From the NCBI RefSeq assembly GCF_003255815.1, contig NC_037673.1:4521840-4585839 (forward strand): a DNA stretch of 64,000 nucleotides, in the 5' to 3' direction. Below the pieces are notes generated by a model. The model saw only the letters and a list, made by a program, of their open reading frames with translations, was not told where the DNA came from and ran no database searches. A program made the translations under genes and the position numbers. Positions 25,314-36,095 of this stretch are shown one piece after another. How positions within the stretch are numbered: position 1 is the stretch's first letter; every line of letters begins with the position of its first letter. This DNA is from Theropithecus gelada. Its lineage: Eukaryota; Chordata; Mammalia; Primates; Cercopithecidae.

Positions 25314-26539
25314 GGGGTGGGGGAGGGACTTTTAAATTGTTGACTTCTCACTCTCTTTATAAACTACTTTGGAATGGTGGTTTCATTCATTCTCATACTT
25401 TACCGTTAAAACACTCCTTAATCTGAATATAATCAGGGTTGAGATTTAAATAAAAAGAGGAACTTCTAACCCTTTTTAAAATGAATTTTAAAAGAAGATA
25501 AAAGAATCAAGGGGAAAACTAAAGAGATGGCCCTATTTCCTACAGTTAAGCATGCCAATGAAAGGACAGAATGTATGGGTGAAGAAAACTTCTCAGCAGG
25601 GTCAAATCCATAGGAGATTCTCATTGCTACTGGATCACGCTGTCCTCCAAAGACAGCCCGCTCAGATCAGCTTACCATAGTTTATGTACTTTATAAACTG
25701 AGCAAGATAAATAGTGTGTTAAGGCTTTATGGACTTGTTATGACAGCTAATTTCGTATCGCCTGACATAGTATCTGAGCAAACGTACAGATGTTCATTCA
25801 TTTTCACTCCACTATAGATACTGTAAATTGAGTACCTCTGGAAGTCCAGCCATAACAGCTGACAAATATCCCTGCTACCTAGAAGAATCAAAGTTGTAAG
25901 TCACTGGACTTCAACCAGGAAAGTTAGCAGGGAATACGGGGGCCCATGCATCTTTTTAATGACTGTATTGCAGAAATCTAGTGTGGGTTTCCTATGACAG
26001 TCTACCTGGTGGCTCAGAGGACACCTAATGAATCAGCCATCACTTTAATTTAAGTGACGTAACGCCTGACAAATGAGGGGCTGCTGGCATGCCTTTGAGT
26101 TATCAGCTCCTCTGTGAAACCACCCATTGTGACCCAAACCTTGTCTTTGTTTTCTCCTTTACTGTGATCCCGTCCTAATGTTAAAAGGGTCAAATAGCTG
26201 TTACTGAACACAACGGTACGCAGTCCTTCCTAAAAGTGTCACATGGCACACGACCCTAGCATATTTTCCTGCTCTTGAAGCTGACCAACCATTCTAAAGG
26301 GATTGTTTCCCAAATGTTATTCTCTGCAAAACATGCCAGTATTTATTTGATTCTTATCCACGGGCTATTTATGACAGTTCATCCTTGATTTGAGGTTGAT
26401 TAAAACATAAACGCCATGATAAAATGCCAGTTTTAAATCTTTTCCATTTATTAAAGGGAATGCAGGAGTATCTCATAGCCTGTACATCAATAATTCCATG
26501 TAGCTATTTGAACTGTTTATGATTTCCCATTTTCTTTAT

Positions 26540-26564
26540 GATTCTTGATTCCCAATCAAGAATC
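26540..26564. repeat. Perfect 11-bp inverted repeat with 3-base loop
   Basis: Arms 'gattcttgatt' (26540-26550) and 'aatcaagaatc' (26554-26564) around 'ccc'. A partial third copy, 'gattcttggtt', follows at 26569. There is no T-run or neighbouring gene to suggest a terminator. Confidence 0.9.
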
Positions 26565-27681
26565 TCATGATTCTTGGTTTTCTTGTGATATATTTTAAAC
26601 ATCTTTGAAAATAAAGAATTTTAAAGAATATAAATTATAGAACTCATTACATTACATATCTATATCATGTGCATTTTTGTTTGCTTTGAGTGTATGGCTT
26701 TAAAATGTTTATGTAATTTTAAAGAGTAAAACATTTTAAAGAGTAAAACAGTATTTTCAGATGCTTTTTCAGATTATCACGTCCACATCTGGTGTGTGTG
26801 TGAGGGTGTGTGGGGCTTTTTTACCCTCAGCTATAAACCAGAGGAAAGTAGTGATTAAGGTAATTGTGCTGTTGTGAGGTGTTTTTTTTTGTTTTTCATT
26901 TATGTATATGTTTGTTGTTTGTTTTTATGTATATGTGTTATGTATATATTTGTTTTTAATGATGAATTGTGAAGAACAGAAACCAACACCAAAAAAGAAT
27001 TGAGATTGTAAATTGAGCCTACTATTTATATTATTTTGCATACAATGTGAATAAAGTAAATTTCTTGTCATCATGGTGCTTCCCTTTACTAGACAAACAA
27101 TGAAAAATTAAACATATACTAAAATCTGAATTTCTTTAAAGACAAAGCAAGGTAAGATAACATAAAGAGAATATGGGTGACTTTTCGTAGAAGAGTAAAG
27201 GAGAATATATATGTGCACAAATGCAGAAAATAGTGAAAAAAATTTTTTTAAATATGAGTCACCTTTTTAAGCAACAACATTTAAAGATAGTATCTAAATT
27301 GCAAGTATCAGGGTTAATTTTACCTCTAACTGTGTCCCAATATAACACATAACCAAATAACACTTTAACATCCATCTCAAACTTTTTTTCCATTTCTAGT
27401 TTGCCAAAATTTGTGGAAGCATCCTTTTTGTCAATTTAGTAAGACAGTACTTCAACTAGGCAAAGAGGAAAGATGTATCTATATGTACTTTCATCCATGC
27501 TACAGTTGATTTTATGCTGTTTTTTTCCTATTTCTTTTCTTACATTCCTGAGGAAATATTTTCAAAAAGAAACTTGGAAGGTTAAAATGATACCTCTATG
27601 TTGAGAACCAATGGAGATGTTGAAGTAGGTTTTTTTAATGGAGAAGAGACATTGAAATGTTCTTTAGAGAAAGTGTTGACA

Positions 27682-27741
27682 GATAATGATAATGATGATA
27701 ATGGTGGTGGTGGTGGTGGTGGTGATGAAGATGATGATGAT
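27682..27741. repeat. GAT/GGT trinucleotide microsatellite
   Basis: Starts as GATAAT units, becomes seven consecutive GGT units, then GAT units. The poly-Gly/Asp frame at 27598-27789 and the Ser/Pro frame opposite are by-products. Confidence 0.95.
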
Positions 27742-28029
27742 CGCAGAATCAACCAGAATGATGTTAAAGGGGACAAAAGGACCCAATAGAAAAGTTGGGT
27801 ATTACATGACATAAAAACAGAGATAATATTAGTCCTGAAGTTAAGGGACTCGGGTTCTAGCTCATGCTCTGCCTTTACTTAACCAAATGACTCTGGATTC
27901 TTCCCTTAAATTATCTGAGAATTGGATTTTCCTAATGTGGGCAAATGGGGTATATCAAGGCATGTTTTCCCCTCCCATAGGTGAGTAGTATATTTTATTA
28001 TCTATGCAGTACTTTTCGCTGAGCTCAAA

Positions 28030-29163
28030 GATTTTTTCAGCTCTTCTTTTAGATTGGGGAGGGGTGCATGTGCAGATTCATTACCTGGGTATACTGTGTG
28101 ATGTTGAGGCTTGGGATACAAATAAACCAGTGACTCAGCTACTGAGTATAAGTACCCAAGAGTTGGTTTTTCACCCCTTTTCCCGCTCCCTCCCTCCCTC
28201 TCCCATCTAGTAGTCCCCAGTGTATGTTATTCCCATATTTATAGCTTTGAATACCCAATGGTTACCTCCTCCCGCTTGTAAGTGAGGACATGTAGTGTTT
28301 GGTTTTCTGTTCCTTTGTTAAGTTACTTAGGATAATGGCCTCTAGCTATATCCATGTTGCTGCAAAGAACATAATTTCATTTTTTGTTATGCTGACCCCA
28401 AACTTAATTCCAGAATACAAGGTATATATTGTAAATTGAATAGACACACCCTTAAAGATGAAAACACATCAAGGATATTTTTGGTGGGGTGGTAAGAAGC
28501 AGAACATGTGAAATTGAAAGTATTCTAAGATTCAATTTTATATAAATGGCAGTATTTCTTTCTTCTTTTAAACTGAATAATATGTTATTTTTGATATACA
28601 GCACAATTTCTTCATTCACTCATCTGCCTATGGATACTTAGGCTGATTCTATATCTTGATCATTGTGAATAATGCTACCATGAACACAGCAGTGCAGATA
28701 TCCTCAAGGGGGGCTGATTTTATTTTCTCTGGATATGTAACCAGAAGAATTCCTTGATAATATAATAGCCCTAAAAGAAAAATTAAGGAACTTCTACACT
28801 GTTTCCTTATACAATGGCCATTCCAATTTACATTCCCAACAGTGTAAGTGTTTTTTCTCCACACCCTCTCCATATACTTGTCTCTTCTCATTTTTACAAT
28901 AGCCATGTTAACAGAGAAATGATATCTATTGTGATTTTACTTTAATTTGCATTGTCCTGATTATTAGTGAGTTGAACGCTTTTTCACATACTTGACCATT
29001 TTTATTTCTTCTTTTGAAAAATGTAAATTCAGGTCCTTCATCCATTTTTTAAATTGGATTATGTTTTATTTTTGCTATTGAGTTTTGTGAGTTTCTTATA
29101 AATTTTGAATGTTAACCTCTTAACGGATATATGGTTTACAAATACTTTTTTCCAATCTATAGC
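28030..29163 (-). mobile_element. Primate L1 (L1PB/L1MA-like) 3' part, minus strand, of a twin-primed copy
   Basis: Starts at the antisense L1 3' end ('cttttagattggggaggggt', 'gcatgtgcagattcattacc') and continues through the 3' UTR ('taagtgaggacatgtagtgt') into the ORF2 C-terminus, to 'tttacaaatacttttttcca' at about 29155. About 155 unmatched bases interrupt it at 28390-28545. Its 5' end is sequence-contiguous with the 3' end of the next, inverted segment. Confidence 0.85.
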
Positions 29164-30608
29164 TAGATTATATACCATGACAAGTAGGATTTATCTCTGG
29201 CATGCAAGGTTGGTTTAACTATGCAAATCAATCAATGTAATATACATATTAGCAGAATAAAGACAAAAATCACATAATTTCAATAGATGCAGAAAAAAGA
29301 GTGACAAAATTCAACATATTTTCATCATAAAATCTCTAAAAAATATACATAAGACAATTTTCTTGATATAATAAAGGCCCCCATTTATGTATAGCTTATT
29401 GTGAACAGCATAAAAAATTGGGAAAAAAATGAAATCATTTCCTCTATGATCTGATACAAGGCAAAGATACTCACTTTTTCACTTCTTTTTAACATAGTAC
29501 CAGAAGTACTAGAAAGAGCACTCAGACAAAAAAGAAATAAAAGGCATCTAGAAAAAAAGAAGTAAAATTAGGCCTGTTTACAGATTCCATGATTTCATAG
29601 GTAGAAAACTCTAAAGACTCCATGCATGCACACACACACACACATGCACACACATACACGAACTGTTAGAACTAGTAAATAAGTCCAGTAAGGTAGCAGG
29701 ATACAAAACTAACATACCAAAATCAATTGCATTTAATTACACTGATAAAAATATATCTGAAAAAATAAAGGAAACAATTCCATTTAGAATAGCATCAAAA
29801 AAGAATAAAATACTTAGGAATAAATTTAACAAAACAAGTTAAAGAAAATTTACAGTGAAAACTATGAAACACTAATGAAATAAATTGAAGAAGTTACAAA
29901 TAAATGAAAAGATAGCTCATGTTTATAGCTTAGAAGAATTAATATTGTTAAAATGACCATACAGCCATAGCAATATACAGATTCAGTGCAATCCCTATCA
30001 AAATCTTAATGGTATTTTTTAAAAATAGAAAAGGACAGTGCTAACATTTTTATGGAACCACAAAAGACTCTGAATAGATGAAATAATCTTGACAGGAAAA
30101 AAAAGTTGGAGGCATCACACATCACACTTACTGATTTCAACTTACATTACAGAGCTATGATAATGAAAACAATAGTTTTTTTGGTGGTGGCATAAAAACA
30201 ACACATGGACCAGTGAAACAAAGTAGAGAACCCAGAAATAAATCCAAGCATGTACAGTTAGCTAATTTTCACAAAGGCACCAAGAAGACACCATAAGGAA
30301 AGGATAATCTCTTCAGCAATGGTGTTGGGAAAACTGGATATCCGTACGCAAAAGAAGGAAGTTAACCCCTTACCTAACACCATACAGTAATGTCAAATCA
30401 AAAGTGAATTAAAAACCTGAATGTAAGACTTGAAACCATACAATGCCTGAAAGAAAGCCTAAGGGAAAAGTTTCCTAATATTGACCTTGGCAATAATTTT
30501 TTGGATATCACACCAAAACCACAGGCAACAAAAGTAAACCTGGACAAATGATCTGAAATCAAACTGAAATGCTTCTGCACAGCAAAGAAACCCATCAACA
30601 AAATTAGA
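29164..30608 (+). mobile_element. Inverted 5' part of the same L1 (twin priming)
   Basis: Sense L1 ORF2 from the RT region ('tttatctctggcatgcaagg', 'ttcaatagatgcagaaaaaa', 'caggatacaaaactaacata', 'cagattcagtgcaatcccta') to 'gcttctgcacagcaaagaaa' at about 30590. In an intact L1 the next bases are those that open the minus-strand segment at 29163, so this is one element with its 5' part flipped. A CA repeat lies at 29622-29655. Frames are heavily broken. Confidence 0.85.
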
Positions 30609-31061
30609 AATTCCAAATGCTCTTTAAAGGTTCTCAAACACTAGAGTAATTGAAAGATTAATATGAATCCTATTTATACTTAGCCCATAATCGATTCCAT
30701 TGAAATATAAAATAACTAAAACCTTAAACTGTGATTAAGATAACCCTTCCCTACTACATCTTCTGACCTTATTACTTATATTCCTATTTCTCCGTTGTCA
30801 TATTTAATAATTATTTCTGTTCTATAACCGTAATTTCCATCATGCTCCTTCTTTAGTTTTATGTTTAAGTTGATTCATCTTTTCTCCAACTTGTTTACTC
30901 ACTTACTGGCAAGTGGGAATTAGCGAATATGTATTTTATTTTAAAAAACTCTTGCAACCTATATCCTTTGAGTTCCTAAAGTTAAAATATATGCGTATGT
31001 TCCTTGTATTTGAACAACCATTTGGCTTGTTACTTTTTGCTATATTTACTTTTTAACATTT
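30609..31061. other. Unclassified AT-rich sequence
   Basis: No feature recognised. Confidence 0.35.
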
Positions 31062-32935
31062 TGTTTTTTAATAATTATAGACTCAGAGGACATCTCAAAA
31101 ATAGTCTACAGAGTCCCTTGAGCCATTCACCCAGTTTCTCCCAATGAGGACATCTTACATTAATCTGGAAAAAGATCAAAGCTGGGATGCTGGCATTGGC
31201 ACAATACAGTTAACTGGAGTACAGTCTTTATTCAGTTGTTACCAGTTTTTCATGCATATATTTGTATGTGTGTGTCTGCAGTTATATGCAATTTGATCCT
31301 GAGTGTTAGAACCACCACCATCGGTAGACAGAGATGAGTCATTGCTTTAGGCCAGCGGTCCCCAAGCTTCTTGGCACCAGGGACTGGATATGTGGAATAT
31401 GATTTTTCTATGGACAGGGGTGGTAGAGATGGTTTTTCAAGACGAAACTGTTCCACCTCAAACCATCAGGCATTAGTGAGATTCTCATAAGGAATGTGCA
31501 ACCTAGATCCCTCACATGCACAGTTCACAGTAGGGTGTGCACTCCTGTGATAATCAAACGCCACAGCTAATCAGACTGGAGGTGGAGCTCAGGTGGGAAT
31601 GCTCGCTCACCTGTCACTCAGCCAGTTCCCAACAGGCCACAGACCAGTACAACTCCACAGCCTCGGGGGTTGGGGACCCATGCTTTAGAGGATCTCCCAC
31701 TGCTGCCAGTCATATCTCCATCCCTGTTCCCTGGCAATTACTCATGTGTTCTCAATCTCTATATCCTTCTTATTCCAACAAAATTATATAAATGGGCTCA
31801 TGTGGCATATACAACTTGAGACTGACTTTTTCACTAAGCATAATTCCCTGGATATTAGGTGTTACCAGTACCAGAGGTTTCTTCCTTTCCATTGCTGAGT
31901 AGTTTTCCATGGTATGGAGGGCCTATGCGTTGCTTAACCATTCAGTCACTGAAAGACAACTTGATTGTTTCCGGTTGAGGGCTATTCTAAATAAAGCTGC
32001 TATGACCATTCATAGATAGATTTCCTTCTTTAGAAGAAATCTTTCTTTAGAACAAATGTCCAAAAGGGCAAATGCCGGGTTGTATAACAAGCATTTTTTA
32101 ATTAAACATCTGACAAACTGTTTTCTGGAATGGCTTTGTCACTTTCCATTTCCACAAGCAGCGTAGGAGTGAGCTAGTGACCCTGCAGCTTCGCCAGCAG
32201 TGGGTATTTTCACCTTGCTGGCAGGTGTGTCCTGGTATTTCAGAGTGACTCTAATTTATATTTCCTTGGTGACTAAAGATATTGGGCATCTTTTCACACG
32301 CTCTGTAGCGAAATGACTGTACCTATTGCCAAGTTTCTAATTGGGTAGTGCGTTGTTATTGTTGTTCTATACTTCAGAGTTTTGAGAGTTCTTTAAGTTC
32401 TTTATATATTCTACATACAAATTCATTGACAGATCTGTTGTTCACAAGTATTTTCTCCAAGCTGTTACTTGTTTTTTCATCCTTTTTATGGTTCTTTGGA
32501 GAACAAACATATCTTAATTTTGAAGAAGTTCAATTTAGCAATTTTTTAATGTATGGATCATGCTGTTACTGTCACATCTTAGAATTCTTCACCTAGTGCA
32601 AGTGAAAATTTCCAAAATTGCTTTAGTTTTAATTGTTCTAGGCCCTTTGCCTTTCTATGCAAAGTCCAGAATAAGCTTATCTATCTCTACGAAAAAAGTT
32701 CTTGCTGGGGTTTTAATAGGCATTGCATTAAACCTGTAGATAAATTTAGGGAGAATTCACATCTTTAATATGTTGAGTCTTCCAGTTTATGGACCCTGCA
32801 TGTTTCCTATCTATTTAGATCTTGGACTTCATCAGTGTTTTATAATTTTCAGCACTCAGACCTTTTACATGTTTGGTGTGATTCATAGTTAAGTATTTCA
32901 TTGCATTTATTTTTCATCATCTTTATTTCATATAG
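31062..32935 (-). mobile_element. Old L1 (L1ME/L1MB-like), minus strand, split by a DNA transposon
   Basis: Antisense L1 3' UTR at 31062-31352 ('gacatcttacattaatctgg', 'gcattggcacaatacagtta', 'agaaccaccaccatcgg'). After the hAT insert it resumes with 'ggatctcccactgctgccag', 'attgctgagtagttttccat', 'ctattctaaataaagctgct', 'attgggcatcttttcacacg', 'gcattgcattaaacctgtag', ending about 32935. Family phrases are in the right order across the gap. Confidence 0.82.
31353..31682 (-). mobile_element. Complete non-autonomous hAT-like DNA transposon
   Basis: About 330 bp with inverted ends: 'cagcggtccccaa' at 31353 and 'ttggggaccc' near 31671. Flanking 8-mers 'ctttaggc' (31345-31352) and 'ctttagag' (31683-31690) match at 6 of 8 positions, as expected for an old hAT duplication. 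The interior ('ggcaccagggactgg', 'aaactgttccacctcaaacc', 'aatcagactggaggtggagc') matches an abundant mammalian hAT-group element whose name I do not recall with certainty. Strand is arbitrary. It encodes no transposase. Confidence 0.75.
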
Positions 32936-33196
32936 GAAGAAGATGACACTCAGGTAATTGGAAGTGAAGTTCCAGTTAAAACTCTGCTTTTCAGACACAA
33001 AGGCTGCCATTCCCCCTCTGCCTGGTCGCCACTCCCTCAGGAAAGCATTTGTAATTGTAAAGCATCACTTTACCTGGGGAAAACTCCAGGCACTGAGGCA
33101 AGCTAGTGCATAGTCGTGTGCACCGGCTGTTTTGAGTGGGGAGGGGGCTACAGAACGTGGCGGCCTTGAGTAGCGTCTCTGAACAACAGCCGTGGG
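32936..33196. other. Unclassified sequence left of the Alu composite
   Basis: No repeat recognised. More GC-rich toward the right. Confidence 0.35.
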
Positions 33197-33212
33197 CTCG
33201 CCCTCACCTTTC

Positions 33213-33507
33213 TTTTTTTTTTTTTTGAGATGGAGTCTCGCTCTGTCGCCCAGACTGGAGTGCAGTGGCCGGATCTCAGCTCACTGCAAGCTCCGCCTCC
33301 CGGGTTTACGCCATTCTCCTGCCTCAGCCTCCCGAGTAGCTGGGACTACAGGCGCCCGCCACCGCGCCCAGCTAGTTTTTTGTATTTTTAGTAGAGACGG
33401 GGTTTCACCGTATTAGCCAGGATGGTCTCGATCTCCTGACCTCGTGATCCACCCGTCTCGGCCTCCCAAAGTGCTGGGATTACAGGCTTGAGCCACCGCG
33501 CCCGGCC
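33213..33507 (-). mobile_element. AluYR-type SINE (Old World monkey lineage)
   Basis: Full-length, reverse strand: 14-base T run, 'gatggagtctcgctctgtcg', 5' end 'cgcgcccggcc' at 33507. Carries the cercopithecid variants 'ggccggatctcagctc', 'gggtttacgcc', 'ctagttttttg', 'acccgtctcggcc' and 'caggcttgagcc'. Little decay, so recent. It is the 3' half of the composite. Confidence 0.95.
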
Positions 33508-33564
33508 AAAATAAACAGTGCCTCATCAATGTTTTAGTCTTACACAGTTACAGAAGGCATAATC
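33508..33564 (-). other. 57-bp trailer between the two Alus, ending in a Pol III-type TTTT
   Basis: Not Alu and not part of the target. In Alu sense it starts 'gattatgccttc', directly after the A-tail of the upstream AluY, and ends 'ctgtttatttt', directly before the 'ggccgggc' of the downstream Alu. The only TTTT in it is at that junction. This is the structure of a unique 3' trailer of an Alu Pol III transcript. Confidence 0.75.
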
Positions 33565-33870
33565 TTTTTTTTTTTTTTTTTTTTTTTTTTGAGACAGAGT
33601 CTCGCTTAGTCTCTCGGGCTGGAGTGCAGTGGCGCGATCTCGGCTCACTGCAAGCTCCGCCTCCCGGGTTCACGCCATTCTCCTGCCTCAGCCTCCCGAG
33701 TAGCTGGGACTACAGGCGCCCGCCGCCTCGCCTGGCTAATTTTTTGCATTTTTAGTAGAGACGGGGTTTCACCGTGTTAGCCAGGATGGTCTCGATCTCC
33801 TGACCTCGTGATCCGCCCGCCTCGGCCTCCCAAAGTGCTGGGATTACAGGCGTGAGCCACCGCGCCCGGC
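33565..33870 (-). mobile_element. AluY SINE, upstream (5') half of the composite
   Basis: Reverse-strand Alu with a 26-base T run (33565-33590), 'gagacagagtctcgcttagt', a typical AluY body ('ctcctgacctcgtgatccgc') and 5' end 'gcgcccggc' at 33870. Standard AluY states ('caggcgtgagcc') rather than the AluYR set of its partner. Confidence 0.95.
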
Positions 33871-33886
33871 CTCGCCCTCACCTTTC

Positions 33887-35919
33887 ACAACCTCTTCATT
33901 TCATCCTCACTTAGGAACCGCAGACTTGCTAGAAATATCTGGGTTGTCCTTAGGGTTTCTGTCAGTGGCCAAAGAGGCCATAGGTTTTACAATAGAATGA
34001 AGGCAACTTGAAGGACACAAGGAATCAGTCTCCAGTCTCCTTAAATGTTCTCTTTGAATTCAGAGACACTTAAACCAGAGAGAAGGATGATTTCACAACT
34101 CTTGTAAGGTACTGCGTGCCTATGCTTGGTTTGAGTAGCCATTCGGATATGGAATTTTCACTGTCATCAGCAGTTTACCTGTGCAGAACACATGTCCTGA
34201 AGGGCTTCAGGGTGTCCGGAAGTTGAGGTGCAACATGTTGCAGGGACCAGGGCGTCATGAGTGAGGGAGACACAAATCTCTGCACCCCGTGGGGTCATCC
34301 ACACGGCCTGTGACGCAGAGATGGCTCTGCAGCCTGAGAGTCCACTCCCTGACAACCACAGGGATACAGAATAGAGAATCACACATGTGTGAGAGTACGT
34401 GTACATTCATATATGTAATTTTTGTCTTATTTGTGGTTCACTAGTTTTTATTTGAATTCCTTTCTCTATTTTATAATTACACTAGCTCTAATCTTTCCTT
34501 GTGGATGTGAAACCTGACCCTCTCAATACTAATTAGAGATGTCTAAAGGGAAAATCACACATTCTACCAGTGTCCACCACAATAAGCCTTTCCAGTAATT
34601 GATGTACTCCAGTGGGTCACATTTCATTACATGAGGTGACTTCATAAACCGATTTGACAGGTTATGTGACCACATGATTCATCAACTTTACAACCAGGTT
34701 TGGGTGGCAACTGGCGGAGCAGCAATGCAAGTCGCCTTAAAGCGGGTGAGTAGGAAAGAGTAATTTGCATTATTTCATAAATAGTTAAATACTTTGATAT
34801 CTACACCAGGAAAAAATATACCTGCAGCTCACATTCTATATCAGTACATAAAATGGAGCCTTGTGTATCACACACCAACTAGGAATAAGGAAATATTTTA
34901 GAAAGATATTCCATTTCCTATGGACTTTGGGAAAAAAGCAAATGCTCACTCCCTAATTCTCAGTGAAGACTCTTGGTAGGACTTTCATTATGTAGAAGAC
35001 TAAGACGGCAAAAAATCTTCACATCCTCTTTGTAAATCTCCTCAGTCTCCTCTGTTAAGGAAAATATGCCCACATTACTACTTACAAAGTAATTCTATAT
35101 GGGAAAAACAGATAATATTCATGCTAAACATCATGTTGTGAAATTTGATTATTGGTATTTTGAATTCATAAATTGGATTTTGGTACTTTTTTTGAAATCT
35201 GAAATCAATGTAGATGAATAATTATAATAATAAAAGATGTATTTTCCAGTTTGAATATATTTTAAAATTAAGTTTCCCTAATAAAGAAATACACTCAGGA
35301 TTCTATATCGTCTAAAGGTAACATAATGCTATCAATTAAAATGGTTTTTATTACTTATTTTATAGATAACTTTTTAGGTGACACATTCCAGATATCATTT
35401 GTTCTACTCAGTGATATTTACCAGTTAGTTGAGGTCTGATGAACAGATTTAGGCGACCGAAAATTTGGAGCAATATGCTATTTAAAAAAGATCTAGGATG
35501 TTTGTGTGTGTATGAAAAACCATTCTTTTCTTGAGCACCCTTGACATAAAAGATAGATGATGTAGAAAATGTCCCAAAAGTCAGACACATTGGGAAAAAA
35601 AGAACAAACAGAAAAATGCCTGAATCCCCCACAGATGCTGCCAATTTTCCAATCCCTGGATGCAGTTCCATAATGCAATGAATTTCATCATAGCATTCCA
35701 CCTAGGATATGAGTGCCTTGGAAGTATAATGAATCTGGTGTGATGTGGCTCCAGCCCCCAACCCTGAACCACCAGGAGACTCCTGGAGTCTAACTGATGC
35801 ACCACAACTCATGAGCCTGATCCCTGTCTCTGCACGAGAAGTAAACTCTTTGTGTTCTCTTTGATTTCTAGTACTGCTGTCAGAAGATGGCCCTCTAATT
35901 TGATGTTAGGAGCTCAGCG
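33887..35919. other. Unclassified sequence
   Basis: About 2 kb with no recognised repeat or gene. Overlapping minus-strand frames at 35408-35805 lack domains. Confidence 0.4.
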
Positions 35920-36095
35920 GTTTCAGGGTGGTTCCCTCCCTCCAGCACCCTCAGATGCATTCCTATTCATTTTCCCCTGTTTTGGGGGATGGTTCCCTCC
36001 CTCCAGTACCCTCTGATGCATTCCTATCCATAATTCCCTGTTTTGGGGGTGGTTCCATCCCCCAGCACCCTCTGCATTCCTATTCATCATCTTCT
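35920..36095. repeat. 60-bp minisatellite, nearly three copies
   Basis: 'tggttccctcc' recurs at 35929 and 35990, and as 'tggttccatcc' at 36050 (periods 61 and 60). Each unit carries 'accctc' and 'gcattcctat'. Confidence 0.92.

Larger units (their letters stand above)
25314..28029. other. Unclassified AT-rich sequence
   Basis: About 2.7 kb with no recognised mobile element. Holds a perfect hairpin (26540-26564), T/GTAT-rich low complexity at 26880-26960 and a GAT/GGT trinucleotide repeat (27682-27741). Confidence 0.4.
33197..33886 (-). mobile_element. Composite retrocopy: Alu - 57-bp trailer - AluYR inside a single duplication
   Basis: The perfect 16-mer 'ctcgccctcacctttc' occurs at 33197-33212 and 33871-33886. 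Between the copies lie, on the + strand, a poly-T plus AluYR (33213-33507), 57 unrelated bases (33508-33564), and a poly-T plus AluY (33565-33870). Neither Alu has its own duplication, so the whole 658-bp block behaves as one insertion. In Alu sense the order is AluY, A-tail, trailer, AluYR, A-tail. Confidence 0.85.

Noticed and set aside
27598..27812. Poly-Gly/Asp and poly-Ser/Pro frames
   Set aside because: Translations of the GAT/GGT trinucleotide repeat.
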